64,000 nucleotides of DNA from Pieris napi (lineage: Eukaryota > Arthropoda > Insecta > Lepidoptera > Pieridae): positions 7,564,001-7,628,000 of the forward strand of contig NC_062245.1 of the NCBI RefSeq assembly GCF_905475465.1. Direction: 5' to 3'. Below are positions 47,135 to 60,230 of this stretch, piece by piece. A program made the translations under genes and the position numbers. Numbering within the stretch: position 1 is the stretch's first letter; each line of letters starts with the position of its first letter. Below the pieces are notes generated by a model that saw only the letters and a program-made list of their open reading frames with translations, had not been told where the DNA came from and searched no databases.

Positions 47135-49550
47135 ACTAGGGTAGGCATTCGTGGCGATTATTTGTTTTCTGCCTAAATAAAAAATAGCTTTAAATCGTAC
47201 TCAATGAAAATTTAAAACAAATGAATACGTAATAATACGTTAAAGTTACGTATTCATCTAACTTTGATATTCATCACATAAATTAACAGTTAAAGGGAAA
47301 ATGGGATGGAAGGATATTCCAAACTTTTTAAAATCCCTTTTGAAGTTTGTTGTCGTCTATTGAATATTATCTGTATTACTGACATAAATTCCTGGAGAAA
47401 CCCGAACAACTACGAAACTTACCGAGTTGGATAGAGGAATTAAAAAAACTTAAAACGTAGACATAATCCATCAGGATACTTTAAAAAGATTTGTATACTT
47501 TTAAAGTTTCTTAGTGAATCACCCGAATATTACGTAAGCAAATTAATCTTAGTATGTACAACATAAATATTTTTCCATCAATAGATGTAGTGTGTTTCGT
47601 TTTCACCACACCATTTGTCAATGACACGATCTGTCTTCAATGGACAGGGTTCAAGGCTATGCTATTAATATAGATCTAAAGTTGGGATGAATTATTCAGA
47701 GGATAGACTTTTATACGTACGTTATAGCCATCCAAATCAGCATAAATATAGCTGACGTACACCAATAAATAATTCGGATTCAATTCCAAAATAGCGTATT
47801 TTAGCATATAAAGCTGAATTACCGCGTTTTATTCATTGATCGCTTTTTATTTTAAGCGGATTAGGGGATTGTTTTTTACGCTTTCTTTTGAGACTTTCGA
47901 GTATAAATCTGGTAAGTCTGATTCTTCTAAGATCTAAATCTTTCAATGACCCGCCTAAGCGGTGATAGTTGTATCGAAGTTTGGCATCGAAGATCGGCAT
48001 TTCATCAATAACTGGTGCCAATTCGATGGGCTGGAGGGTTTTAGTTTAACCCAAACACATGATGGATGGATAAAATCTTCGTTTGTGATCCTTTTGGCTG
48101 TATATTTTTAAAGCGCCTCCTATAAAGTTTTAATAAAAACAACGTGATGTTTTACGTGTAATTAACATGAATAAATTCAATATTGTCTATTAAGTTTTGA
48201 ACTATTTAAATTATTTTCCGCAACCTCTTTGCAATTAATACAAAGAATGAATTATGACGTAAATTATCATGATTTATGACGTCAAAATAGTGAATTCAAA
48301 GCGGAAAAGGAAGCACACTCCTAAAAGGAGGAAGCCTTGACCGGGCGGATCAAAAGGCGGGCGTGAAAGCTCTTTGTAGGAATTCACGGAATGACAGTCA
48401 TGATATAGGGCGGGTGGTAGGGCGGATATATCGCAAAAAGTACTTATACAACTTTTGAAACAACAAAATATAACTTTTAATTTTTACCAAATAAATATAT
48501 TTGGTTTTGTTTGTTACTAAATATCGCAGATATAATGCACAAATTCCTTTATATATCTCATTTATTTGTTAAGATCTTGCTTTTTTTTGGTTGTTAATTA
48601 TTGAAGCTAGTTTATTTATTTCCTTAATTTCTTTAAATACTACATGCCAGATAAACACAGTCCTAAAGCAGCGAAAATGATAACATAATTTATCAAAAAC
48701 TTCACACATTTAGCTCACTCAAGTTTTAGTTCTTAGTTTAATAATCGTAGCGATTAATTAAATTACAGAGTCGGAGATACACCCCGAGAGTGTATACGCA
48801 GGCACTGTCATAAGAATTTTACCATAGCACAAATTGTAAGCGAGTGAAATTGTCCATCCTCTCATAAACTACTTATTAGTTTAGTAGTAAAGGATCCCGT
48901 TGACCCAGAAACCCCGTACAATATACGTACCCTTAATTGATATAATGTTACTTCAAAATATAGATTTTATTTCTCCTTTGAAAATAACTTACAATTCAAT
49001 CTGAATTATTAAGAGAACATTAAAAGACGAAGACATATAAGGTATATTGTACCCATTCGTTCTCATGTCCCTGGAGATAGCTTTTTAATGGGATAATGGA
49101 AATGTTGAAAGGGGCACGTTTAACGGATTAACCGAATTCTCGAAATGCCATTTTTGTAAGTTTCTCAAGACCTTTCCGACCTTTTGAATATACCTTTGAA
49201 GTAATATTTTTGTTTTGTTTATATCGGTGGACGATTTACTAATTAATATGAATGATTTGTCGAGTACTTCTTAGCTTGTAATTATATTGCTGTGAAAATT
49301 GTCCTGTAATTACTCTATAAAATCCCAAACTTTTAACAAAATTATTATGCTTATATTTAAAAACAGATCAATTTTCAGATCTCGGTCGTAGTATGTATAC
49401 GAAATAAAAATGGTTATAAAATATTATATGTATGAAATCCTCGATGACGCAGACACATTTCTACGTCTATTTCAATGATCATTTTACTATACCTATGTAG
49501 TTGTACAGATTAATACCTGCAGCTGAGTCTCAATATCAGACGTCGAGGCA
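47135..49550. other. AT-rich intergenic DNA
   Basis: No supported gene. A GC-rich patch at about 48300-48430 (GGCGGATC, GGCGGGCG and GGGCGGATA repeats) is not recognised. The minus-strand frame at 47833-48021 lacks an ATG start at its 5' end and any known motif. Confidence 0.45.
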
Positions 49551-49712
49551 GAATACGAAATTCCACCCAAACCAGCTGCCCACTAAAGTATTTCCGAACT
49601 CTTAAAAGGCCGGCAACGCACTCGCGACCCCCTCGCATTGAAAGTGTCCATGGGCGGCAGTATCACTTAACATAAGGTAAGCCTCCTGTTCGTTTGCCCC
49701 CTGTTCGATAAG
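49551..49712 (+). pseudogene. LINE ORF2 C-terminus and 3' end
   Basis: 49593-49670 reads SELLKGRQRTRDPLALKV, then SMGGSIT and stop, the end of a lepidopteran non-LTR polymerase ORF. GTAAGCCTCCTGTTCGTTTG and an A-rich tail follow. This explains the similar fragments at 15325-15530 (LKGRQRTH) and 19240-19343 (the CACTTAACAT stop region). Confidence 0.7.
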
Positions 49713-50121
49713 AAAAGATTATATGATCTTTTAGTGCCTTATATTCTTTTTGATTTTAAAATATCTGTTTTCTCGCAATATTCATTTAGAAACAAGCAAA
49801 TCTAAGAGGATCGAGTATGTACATAATCTAGTCATTTTATCTTCTATTATCTATTATCTTTTGAATGGACACACCTATTCCATGTTCAGTGTTTGTTGCT
49901 GTCACCACCAGTCCCCGACACTATTATTCTAAGTTCAATTAAATTGGGTCATTTGAATTTCATAGACGTGGTTTGAGACAAGAATTCTTTCATTTAGATT
50001 TTACTAGGCGGAAAATCATCGAAATATCAGAAGACAATGTCAGTAGTTATAATGATGCAGAATTTTTATTACTTATAGTCGTTTATAAACCTCCTTTCAT
50101 CCGTAGTTATTATATATTTAA
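49713..50121. other. AT-rich intergenic DNA, nothing recognised
   Basis: No gene or repeat recognised. Confidence 0.5.
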
Positions 50122-50478
50122 TCTCTATATATAAAATTCTCGTGTCACTATGTTCGTTCCCATACTCCTCCGTAACGGCTCGACCGATTCTTATGAATTT
50201 TTTAATGCATATTCAGTAAGTCTGAGAATCGGTTACTATCTATCTTTCAAACTCAAGTGATATTAAGGAGTGTTTCACTTCAAAAAAAAAAAATTTCTTC
50301 AATTTTTGTTTGTATTTTTTTATGATACAGCATACAAAAATACATACAACCTTTAATTGTCACCTCTCTACGATCCACCCCTATTTTTTATCATTGTTGA
50401 TAGTTATTTTTATTGAACTAAAAAAATGTTTTCTAGAAACAATATACATGGCAAAACGACGTTTGCCGGGTCAGCTAG
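50122..50478 (+). mobile_element. Non-autonomous Helitron, family 1
   Basis: TCTCTATATATAAAATTC at the 5' end, CTCGACCGATTCTTATGA inside, GTTTGCCGGGTCAGCTAG before T at the 3' end. It is most similar to the copy at 57073, with which it shares the TTATTTTTATTGAACTAAAA segment absent from 4085 and 52511. Confidence 0.8.
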
Positions 50479-51734
50479 TTATATATAAAGTTTTTATTCA
50501 CTAGAGACAAATGAGTTGATTGTTCTATTGATAGGAGTTCGAAACGTTTTTTTTTTACTTGAATATAAAATACCTCACTGAAATATGAATAGTGCAGCTC
50601 AAGAATGACTCAGCTATGCTATTCAAATGCACTAAAGATTTTTACTTGAAGCAATATTTAACTAAACCGCAGACATTTGCCATTTCCATAATGGATCCGT
50701 GACTCATCTAAATAACTTTCAAATAAACACCTTTGGTCTCCCAAATATCTACTTCTGCCTTCAGCATAGATTATCATATTTTCGAGGCTTTTCAGATGTA
50801 AATTGAATAAAAATGGTAAATTTGTTATTAAAATATTCGCGAATTTATTTAGTGGTAATGGTTCCTTTTTACGCGCCTACGTAAAAATTGTTTCGTAATA
50901 TTTTATTTACCTTAAACAATAAACGATAAACATATTTAATTAAGACAGTTTTCCTATTACTTATTCTGAATTAACACAGTTTCGTGTGATTAAGGGTTGA
51001 TCGCCTTTGGGGAGATCTTAAAAAGTAACATCGAATTCAATTTAAATTATACATTTGTGTTTGTAATGACTTTTCATGATTATTAAGTTTTAATTAATTT
51101 TTTGTTTATAATAATGTTTGACCCCAAGAGCTTAAGAGGCCATTGTTAATAATGTGCAGTATTCTCAGGTGTCCTATATAGACTTATTTATGCTCAAATA
51201 TGTTTGACACGTCTACGTGTAGTGAAATAAAATCAATATTCTTTTGTAAACAAATTTTGACAAAAGAAAAGTAGTACAGTAGTAAGTAGTGCAGTAAACA
51301 TAATAACAAGAGAGTTTACTCTGGTTTCTCTTTATAGACATGTAGATGTGTTCTTCTGTGTCCATGTATATCACTTAATTAGTTATCCATTCCAATTGCC
51401 ACCTTCCACCAAAATTTGTATAGGTACCAAATACATATTTCTGCTATTTTTTGAGCTCAAATAAATGCAAGCCAATTCAATGACGCGTACACATCAAACA
51501 GACCACATGACGTTGCAATTGGGTTGGATAAATTGGGTAGAAAATCTGTGGAGCGTTCCATGTAAGGTAAACTGTTTATGTTTGTGCCGACTACGATAGG
51601 CTGCTTGCATACCACCATAAAAAAAAATTAAAAAAAATTAAAAAAAATAAAAAAATAAAAATTATGTACAGTTACGCAATTCACTTTTTAACTGACTTAA
51701 AAATCCAAATGAGTTGACATTTTGAAGATCTTTT
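50479..51734. other. AT-rich intergenic DNA with an A-rich run
   Basis: No supported gene. A low-complexity run of A interrupted by TT occupies about 51619-51661. Confidence 0.5.
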
Positions 51735-52075
51735 TGGGACAGTAGATACCCAAAATATGGCGGACATAGCGGTTAACGAGTTGGAACCATTGCGAGAAGT
51801 AATTAGTGACCTTCCACGTTTCAGATTCATATAGCTGATCTGAGCTAGATTTGACTATGGATCCGAATATTTTAAGTCGAAGCGTGAAGTTCCGTGACCG
51901 CCATACGGGCGAAGATGTGCGAAGGCAATGCGTGAATTTATGTCCCCTTCTGTACCTCCAATATCACACATAACGAAAGTACTAGTATTGGACAGTAATT
52001 CGTATAGACAACTGACTGAAATTGACTTGTGGTCTGGACTCAACGCTCCTTCCCTTCTTGGTGAGACCAATCAGA
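51735..52075 (-). pseudogene. RTE-type LINE ORF2 fragment, decayed
   Basis: Minus-strand pieces in different frames read GGTEGDINSRIAFAHLRP, then ESETWKVTNYFSQWFQLVNR and VRHILGIYCPKKIF. These line up with the post-polymerase region of RTE-like elements: G-G-T-E-x-D-I-x-x-R-I, an ETW-VT block, an NR-x-x-R-x-IL helix and a W/Y-P motif. Order and spacing fit the family; multiple frameshifts and substitutions mean it is dead. Confidence 0.65.
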
Positions 52076-52369
52076 AGAATTTAAAATTCACAGTATTTCA
52101 ATAATGTTATTATATCCGGTAAAGCAGCTTAAATACAAAGTTAACATAATAAGACATTAGCTTTGAATCCGTCAGTGGCAAGCCTTAAGGATTTTGTGCA
52201 GTGAATTTTCTACGGAAAGCAATTTTCCTTCTCGTGTTTAGGAATGCATAGCAATGTGTACTTTCGATCGTTGAACACGTAAGAACTAGTTTGATATTGG
52301 CTTCAAGGTGGGAAAATATTTAATATCTCCTTGAAAGAATATTGTATTTCACTATATTCTGCATTCAAC

Positions 52370-52470
52370 GCCTTCCCTCCACCTTCACCAGGTCATCTGT
52401 CCACCTGTGTGTGGGAGTTGTGATAATGGGAGGCCGTCCAACGCTTCGCCAACTGGTTTCATTCCAGGAC
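52370..52470 (-). pseudogene. LINE ORF2 C-terminal scrap
   Basis: The minus strand reads WRSVGRPPIITTPTHRWTDD, then LVKVEGRR and stop. VGRPP-x-RWTDDLVK is a hallmark of the C-terminal region of RTE-like LINEs. It lies upstream (in minus-strand order) of the fragment at 51735, although in an intact element it would be downstream of it, so the two come from separate insertions or a rearrangement. Confidence 0.6.
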
Positions 52471-52510
52471 TTTTTTGAATCCTCAGCATGCTAAAAACGT
52501 AATCTAAAAA

Positions 52511-52829
52511 TCTAATATATAAAATTATCGTGTCCCGGTGTTTGTGGTTAAACTCCTCCGAAACGGCTCGACCGATTCTCATAAAATTTTGTGTGCATAT
52601 TGGGTATGTCTGAGAATCGGAAAACATCTATTTTCCATCCCCCTAAATGTTAAGGGTAGTCCACCACTATTATTTTTTTAAAATTTTAAATAACAATTTA
52701 TTCTTTATTTTTTTATGATACAGCATTAAAAAATACATACAACCTCTAATTTTCACCCCTCTACGATCAACCCCTATTTTTTATTATAAATGATAAACAT
52801 GGCAAAACGACGTTTGCCGGATCAGCTAG
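52511..52829 (+). mobile_element. Non-autonomous Helitron, family 1
   Basis: TCTAATATATAAAATTATCG to GTTTGCCGGATCAGCTAG before T. Closest to the copy at 4085 in its 5' half (GGTGTTTGTGGTTAAACTCC). Confidence 0.8.
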
Positions 52830-55800
52830 TAATCTATAAAATAGACGCAAGGACATGCCCATTGCCCATGTCACATTAGGGATGACCTCTCATTAAAAAT
52901 GTTGAAAAACACATTGGTATTTTCTAAGTGCCATTGCCTAATATACATTTATGACTTTATAAATAATTAAAAAATTAAGGTTCTAAATTTAAACTTACTA
53001 CCAGATCAAAGGCTTTAAAAAATAATCAGTAGAAATAAGTTCGTCCTGTTTGACCACAAAGGATCCTGTGAATTCTTATAAAATACTGTATTTCTTTAAG
53101 ACCAGGCCATTATGCCGGGACGTGACACACAAAATATTTTAATTATACACTTGGCCCAACCAAGTAGAATTGTATATTCCTTTATTTGGCCAACCACGGA
53201 AATAATGCCGATCGTGACTTGATTTTATATTTTTCGAAAGTGATTTCAGGCTTCTAAGGGCTCATAAAAATCTTTTTATTGTACTTCTAGGCGTTTCTTG
53301 TATTGATTTATTATGAGGTTTTAGTATGTGATTCTGTGCCAGATAGATTTTTCGGTTATGCAGGTTTCTCACGATATTTTATGATTTTTATTTTACTTTT
53401 ACGTTGCGAGCAAGTAAGATTCAAATGTTAATGTTTATCAACTTTAACTTTATCATTTGCAATTTTGTATATAGGAAAGGAACAAACTCAAAAACTACTG
53501 GACCAATGAAAAATTTGTTTTACTATAAGAATGCTAAATTATCGCTGACTTGCATATGTCATATTTTTTCCTAAATATTAAAAAAGTATATCCAGACTTG
53601 AAAAGCCGGGCCAAACCTATCTAATTTATTTTTTATTAATATTTAAATCAATATGTACAATTTAGGCCACATAATAAATAGTCAAGTTTTTGTATTTTTT
53701 TTGAAAAGTTGAATAATAATAAAATTGAGAATCTAAAACGGTGGGATTTAGGTTCTTAATTTTATTTGAGTCTTCCTGACTTCAAGACCTTTCATTTGTA
53801 TTCCTCTATTTATTGAGTCCATATTCATCGTAGCACTAAATATACTTGACAGTTTCAACGAAGTCATGGGTATGACATCTATGAAAGAAAATAATTTCCC
53901 GTTACCGCTGTGTGGGAAATATAACAAAAGATTCTATAAGCTTCTTATTTAGATTGTATCCCACACACATCCTATATACGTGCACATGTATTTTTATACA
54001 ACTGTTTTGCAGACACAAGTTACTTCACAGAACAAAATTTTTAACCATATCATAAGTTGCATTAGGTCACCAACTAAATAAAACTTTTTTTAAGTATATT
54101 AATCCGTTTTTCAGAATTCACTTAAACATTTGTCAACCGCTAAAAGAGCTGACGCGGTTGTCACAACTTTTAAAGCTAAAGGTTCGCAATTCACCGATAG
54201 CTTTCAAGATTAATTTTATGTTTGTGTGAATAAGTATATATAATATAAGTAAGTATATAGAACCAATATTCAAACAGCAATTCTGTCTTATACGTTCTTT
54301 GTTTCCTCTTAAAGTGGCGAAGACTCCTTCAAGCCTTATCGTGATGAGACTACCCGATAGTTTTAAGAAAATTACACCACTTTGAACCTCTGATGCACTG
54401 AATTCCACCACCTCCCGTAGGGCTACGCTCGTTATCTTAGGTTTCTTGGTGCAAATCCCGCGCTTTTTCATATTCAGGACTTTAGTGTTAGGGCACAACT
54501 GTAGGGCTTAGGGAGCCGAAGAGTTGTCAGGTTCTTATATGTCTAATCTCATTAACTCATACATTTAGTTATCTAGCGCAGCTTGCTACCAATAATAATA
54601 TATACACTACTATACATAAAATTCAAATGATGAAATAGGAGCACGCTCTAACATTCTCGTGGGAACAACACGCAAATACACAAACATCATAACACTAACT
54701 AACCTCACCGCATATACGAATTCAAGTACGACCAGTCACCACATGTAGCACCCGTTCACGAGTATGACGCATGGTCAGCCATCGGCCCCCCTTGCCATAT
54801 TTTAGGGAGAGAGAAAACCCGACACTACTTACATATAAATTTTAATACATATTCCACAGTCCACAGTCTGGCAAGCTATACGTGTTTATAAACCTTTAAA
54901 ACTGAGGAACTTGCATAAATCAAAGACAATATTAGTTACCATGGTCGTTTTTATCTATCATGTAGCATTAATTTCTAAGTTCACTATTCTTTTCAAAACA
55001 CAGTTTATTTAAATGTCAATAGATATAAATTGAAAAATGGATCAAACGTTTTATTTTTTATGTAGTGCCAACAATCGTGATGCCTGCAACAGAACATTTA
55101 AAACGAGAATATTATTTAAACCTTACCTTTTATAAATTACCAATAGCATAACGACCGTAAAATTTATAATAGCACTAATTGATATTATAAGTGGGTTATT
55201 GCTATTAACTATAAATCCAAAACAACACCTACCAAATGGATTTATTTAATAATATACTGGTTGAAATTAAGTAAATTAAATTGCATTGTTAAATTAATAT
55301 ATGATCTGATCTAAACTGTTATAGTCACGGTTTTAGTAAGCAAGTTTTTTTTAATAAACAAATAATGAAAATAGAAAAGAAAGGGACAGTTGACAAGAAT
55401 AGTATTTACTACTACTACTTATGTACTATTACTTCTAGTCTACTAAATCTGTGAAGATGAGGTCAACCAGTTGTGAGATTTAAATTCATATTAAATACTA
55501 ATTTGAGAATCTTCGTAAAAAGCGGAAAATATAGGTGTTATGTAAAATAACTACGTCGCATAATACGTTTTAAAACGTTTTAGGTTATATTGTTTCGATA
55601 TGAAATTAAATATAGGTTAATTAACCTGTTTTCATTATTAGAACACGAAAATCAGCTTATGTCACATTTCCATTGCGGTTTGAATATCATATCCATACGT
55701 TTAATCTGGGATTATCATTTAATGAATTATGCGAACATTTGTAAAAATATGGGCATTATAACACTTTTGCTCCGGCGTCAGCAGCCGTCACCAGTCATTT

Positions 55801-57072
55801 GTGACACTTTCTCTATTAATATTTTTTGTAATAATACTATTTAGAAGATTGTTCGACAGTACAAAATGGCTTTGGAGCTATTTTTGATATTAAATAGTAC
55901 TTTCGTTTGTCTATTTGGCTCGTTGCCTATATTGCAATTTCATATCACTGTCAAAATAAACAGTGCAAGTGTCCATTTTTTTTTTTTTTCGAAGCACTTT
56001 TGAAATAGGAATTCGACATTAAATGAAACCTCTATCGTTATGCAGTGCACCTTCCAATTAGTACATGAATAATAGCTACGACGGATCTATGGCGTATATA
56101 TGGCTATAATATATATAATAATCTATATTATATAATAATCAGTATCAGTTTTTTTAAACATAAAGACAGACAGACGGACGCAAAATAAACGGTGACGTTT
56201 CTTTTGCTGATCAAACTATAACATCGTTAAATATTTATAAAAATGAAACATTATTCAAAATGAGTCAAAATAAATAAAAAACATGATAAACTATTAATTA
56301 ATATATAACTATATTTAATGATAAAAATCTTTATATAATTGTATTTTATTAATAAAAACTAATTCGAACGAAGAGCAGTTTTGTATGAGGTAAACAAGGT
56401 AAACTTTGCACTAGCCCGCCTAATGGCTTGGGCGGAAATAAGGGCGGAACAAGTTACTGTGACTAGTTTCGCTTTTACTGTAATGTCATTAATTATGCTT
56501 CATGTAATGATTGGTAAAGTACGTGTAATAATTTTACCTCGTATGTGTGTTTAACTCCGGTAATTAAAGGGTTGGATTGGAATGTGTATTAACTTAACTT
56601 TTTTGCACGTCTCTGTGTTACGCTCAACACGGAGCTGTAAGAGATCGATTATTTGCAAGTCCTTGTTAATTGTTTTATTCTGTGCAAGCTACTGAAGTGT
56701 ATATAATTAATAATTTATACTATAAAAATATTTAGATGCAGGAAATTTCAGGTTTGAAAATTGCATACTTAACCTTAACTATTGGCTAGCACCGCTGTTA
56801 CAGCAACAATTACAGAATAAGAACACATAGAAGTAAATCAAAACCCCGTCCTGCGAAGTGCTGTAAGGGTTGTTAGGAGTCAGTAAAGTAGTAGCGTCGG
56901 TAATATTTATTCTCAGCATAAACTTTATGTCGGTAACTATGATAAAAGGTATTTTATCTTTAAAAATCAAGCAATGCAAGACAGCCTTGAAGCCCGTCTA
57001 CAATATTTATCGCCCGAAACTATTCACATAATTTTAATTCACAAAGTACGCTTGATTGTCAATAATACATTT
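52830..57072. other. AT-rich intergenic DNA, no gene recognised
   Basis: 4.2 kb without a supported gene. A minus-strand frame of 121 codons at 54133-54498 has no motif. Around 56160-56460 and 54720-54830 there are GC-richer patches with no recognisable identity. Confidence 0.45.
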
Positions 57073-57438
57073 TCTAATATATAAAATTCTCGTGTCACAA
57101 TGTTCATTCCAATACTCCTCCAAAACGGCCAGACCGATTCTTATGAATTTTTTTATGCATATTCAGTAAGTCTGAGAATCTGCTACCATCTATCTTTCAA
57201 ACCCCTAAGTGATAAGGGGTGTCAACCCCAAATTTTTATTTTTAATTTTTAGATTTATTTTTGTTTTTATTTTTTTAAGATACCTACAGCATAGAAAAAC
57301 ACATACAACCCCTAATTTTCACCCATCTACGACCAACCCCTATGTTTTATTATTGTAGATAGTTATTTTTATTGAACTAAAAAAATGTTTCCTGGAAATA
57401 ATATACATGCCAAAACAAACGTTTGCCGGGTCAGCTAG
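57073..57438 (+). mobile_element. Non-autonomous Helitron, family 1
   Basis: TCTAATATATAAAATTCTCG to GTTTGCCGGGTCAGCTAG. Sister of the copy at 50122. Confidence 0.8.
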
Positions 57439-58836
57439 TATTCTTATATTTTTCTAGTCTTTAATCCCATATGGCTTGCATAATAATCTTGAATTCCAGC
57501 TTACGATCTTATGATCCGTAAACTTGAACATCAGCACTCAATTACTCTATGGGAATATTATTACCTCCTTCCAAATCCTATGAAAACTTGAGATGTAATG
57601 ATTCTCAATAAAGCGGATTCTTAATATTCAAACGATATTACCCATCGTGATCTCTTGGGAATATTATACTCGGATTATCGACATTCAATGGAATGTGTGA
57701 AAGCGTCTTATATACCTTTTCGCTTGAATATTTCTTGATTTTATATTATTTTGATGGTTTAACTGCGAGGTTTTATCTAATATTTTTATAGCCCTGACAT
57801 CGCTTTAATCTTTAGATTTTCTCCGGTCCTTTCACAAGTTTTTGAGAATGTGTGTGACACTGTGTGACATTTTGACCCAGTGTCATCATCACGTTAAGTT
57901 CATATTATTTAGTCAAAGTCAACTTTACATTTAATGATTTGTCATAAGTAACTTCTTTGTATATGTTTTTATTAATAAAATAAATTATTAGTATATTAAG
58001 TGTCATATTAACACAGAGGATTGATATCGCTAACACGGAATCATGTCAATACTTCGAAAATGCCAAAAGTGATCGTACAAAACAGAACAAATTTTGTTAT
58101 GAAAAACTGTTAATAGTTTTCTTATAAAGTGAAAAGAAACCTTTTGCCCAACCTTACTTGACGATTCAACTACTTAATATATGAATAACGTCAAAATTTA
58201 TACTTTAGTTCTAATTCGATTTGTAGGTACTTATTTAATAATGCCGCACGCTTTATCGTTGCGGTTCAATCGCAGTGCCCACTCTCTCACACTTATCTAT
58301 CCATTACACCATGTGAATTGCGTATATAATATCGCAATTTTCTTCTGTCCTTTTCGATGGTGCAGCCACCTAATAACTTCTTAAAAGCCTATTGACGGCA
58401 GTCTTGAATATAAATAATTACATTAATGTTTTCTTTTACTAAGGTAACACTGTTATAGCATTGTTAAAATAACTGGTGCCTCGAATCAACGTAGATTTAT
58501 GAATTAAATGTTTTCTTCTTTGTGTCTTTGATAATGTTGCTAATTTTAATTTTACTAACATAGTTATAAGTATTACTCTACTAACAATATATGGACGATT
58601 AATGGTCTGAATTAATTTTTTTTTTTTAAATAACAACACAAGGTATTCTACCGTAAAGTAAGTCAAAACAGGTCGGCATTGAGTTAGCGTATTCGGTTAA
58701 CAATAATAGAATTGATGATGATAGGACATCTTATGAAAGCAATAAGATAATAAGTTGTTTCTTGAATAATAACGCCATGGAATAAGTAGCAATAACACGA
58801 AGAGCCTCCATATAATCATAATATAAGTTCCAAATA
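57439..58836. other. AT-rich intergenic DNA, nothing recognised
   Basis: No supported gene or repeat. Confidence 0.5.
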
Positions 58837-59040
58837 CAGTCAAACCTGGGTAAGTGAGAACTGGATAAGTGAGGAAACTCTATAAGTGAGAGTAATAACC
58901 GGGACCCATCATTTTAAGCTCCCAAAACCTCTATTAGCGAGAAACAGAAACCTCTGTAAGAGAGAGTCGTTTTTCCCTCATGCACCTCCGTAAGTGATAC
59001 TGCTACTTATCTTTACCTCTATAAGCGACAGTCGGGCTTT
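58837..59040 (+). mobile_element. pogo-like DNA transposon terminus with reiterated motif
   Basis: CAGTCAAACCTGGGTAAGTG follows a TA dinucleotide, the start expected of pogo or Tigger elements (Tc1/mariner superfamily). A motif close to ACCTCTATAAGTGAG recurs about seven times (near 58841, 58861, 58875, 58924, 58948, 58982, 59013). The right-hand terminus is not visible, so this is a one-ended fragment. Confidence 0.55.
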
Positions 59041-60074
59041 AATTATTTACATATCTCTAAATCAGGCAGCGCCGAACTCAAGTCATAGGCTTCAAAGTTT
59101 AAAATAAATAAGCACGGATTTATATACGTATCACGTTACACGTTTCTAATTTCATCGCATAATTCAAAATCTTGAATTCCAAAATTGTCATTTTGCAGTA
59201 AATCTAACCGAAACTCGAGCGTGTGTCACACGCACCCCAATGCATTTAAATGTACGCATTAACTGGCATTTGAACACGCCAAAGTCACCTTTTTACACAC
59301 ACTATGACTCTGTCTCGTAGATAGAGTTCTACAACTAGATGAGCTTCTAAAATAACAATAATAACTAAAGAGAGAAGGCATTAACGTGAAATACTTAAGT
59401 GCGAGCGAAACAGAGTATCAGTTTTTCTGTCTCCATTTGCGTATCGGGTTTTATTTGTTTACCACCGAGTCCTTGGTGGTAAACAAGTTTTCACCGCTTA
59501 CTGATGTCAAACCCATATTTTAAGACTTTATCCTTATAAGAGGTGTATTTAAAGTGTCAGTCATTGTGAATTGTTGCATAACCTTTGCTTTGTTAACATA
59601 ACCTTTCATCGGTAAGTAGCTTATTTTGTAACGACTCAGTAACTTTCTTTAAGAATTATTCATTCGAATGTGTATTTTGGTCAATAATAAGCAATCTTCA
59701 ATGAACTAAAACTGTAAATACGACATATGTCGATCATTCGCTATCTCACACGCTGTACGCTGATGCCTGGTCTATACTATAGTCCGTCTACGCTCTGTCT
59801 ATTTCAGGGAAAACGCCAGTTTCATTCCAAGATATAAGCAGATACAAATATGCCAACGTTTCATCATCTGCAGTAAAATATCTAAGACAAAGATGACGTG
59901 GTAAGAAGATTGTCAATTAATTACTCATAACACATACTAGTGTGTGTAACACATACTAGTAGTGTCTTATAACATAATAGTGTGTGGTTTTGGAGCCACA
60001 ATATCTGTGTATTCTTTTCTTATTTTAGAAAAGAATAATATAATTATTATAATGATTTTGTTCCCTTTGGAGTA
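59041..60074. other. Intergenic DNA
   Basis: No supported gene. It contains a hairpin with a perfect 12-bp stem (TTGTTTACCACC, 8-base loop, GGTGGTAAACAA) at 59455-59486. Confidence 0.45.
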
Positions 60075-60230
60075 ATGTCTCTTGGGCCGTGGGGTTCAAG
60101 TGCACATGCGCTAGTTAAAGATTTAAGTTGGCGCTTGATAGTACCGGTGAACCCAGAGCTGGTGCTTTCCCCGCTCAACGAATAAGTATCGCAATACAGC
60201 GAGGAAATGCTGCCAGCGTTAAATTTTCTT
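60075..60230 (+). pseudogene. Retroelement ORF fragment
   Basis: One frame gives LGPWGSSAHALVKDLSWRLI; after a frame change it gives PAQRISIAIQRGNAASVKF. The LGPWG-x-x-A and QRISIAIQRGNAAS blocks recur together in insect retroelement proteins, as I remember them; I cannot name the clade with certainty. Confidence 0.5.

Noticed and set aside
54133..54498. 121-codon frame (-)
   Set aside because: No motif, no splice context and ordinary base composition along most of its length.
59808..59900. Exon-like segment with TATTTCAG acceptor and GTAAGAAG donor
   Set aside because: One frame is open throughout but reads like random AT-rich coding; a more protein-like frame is closed by a stop. Composition equals the flanks.
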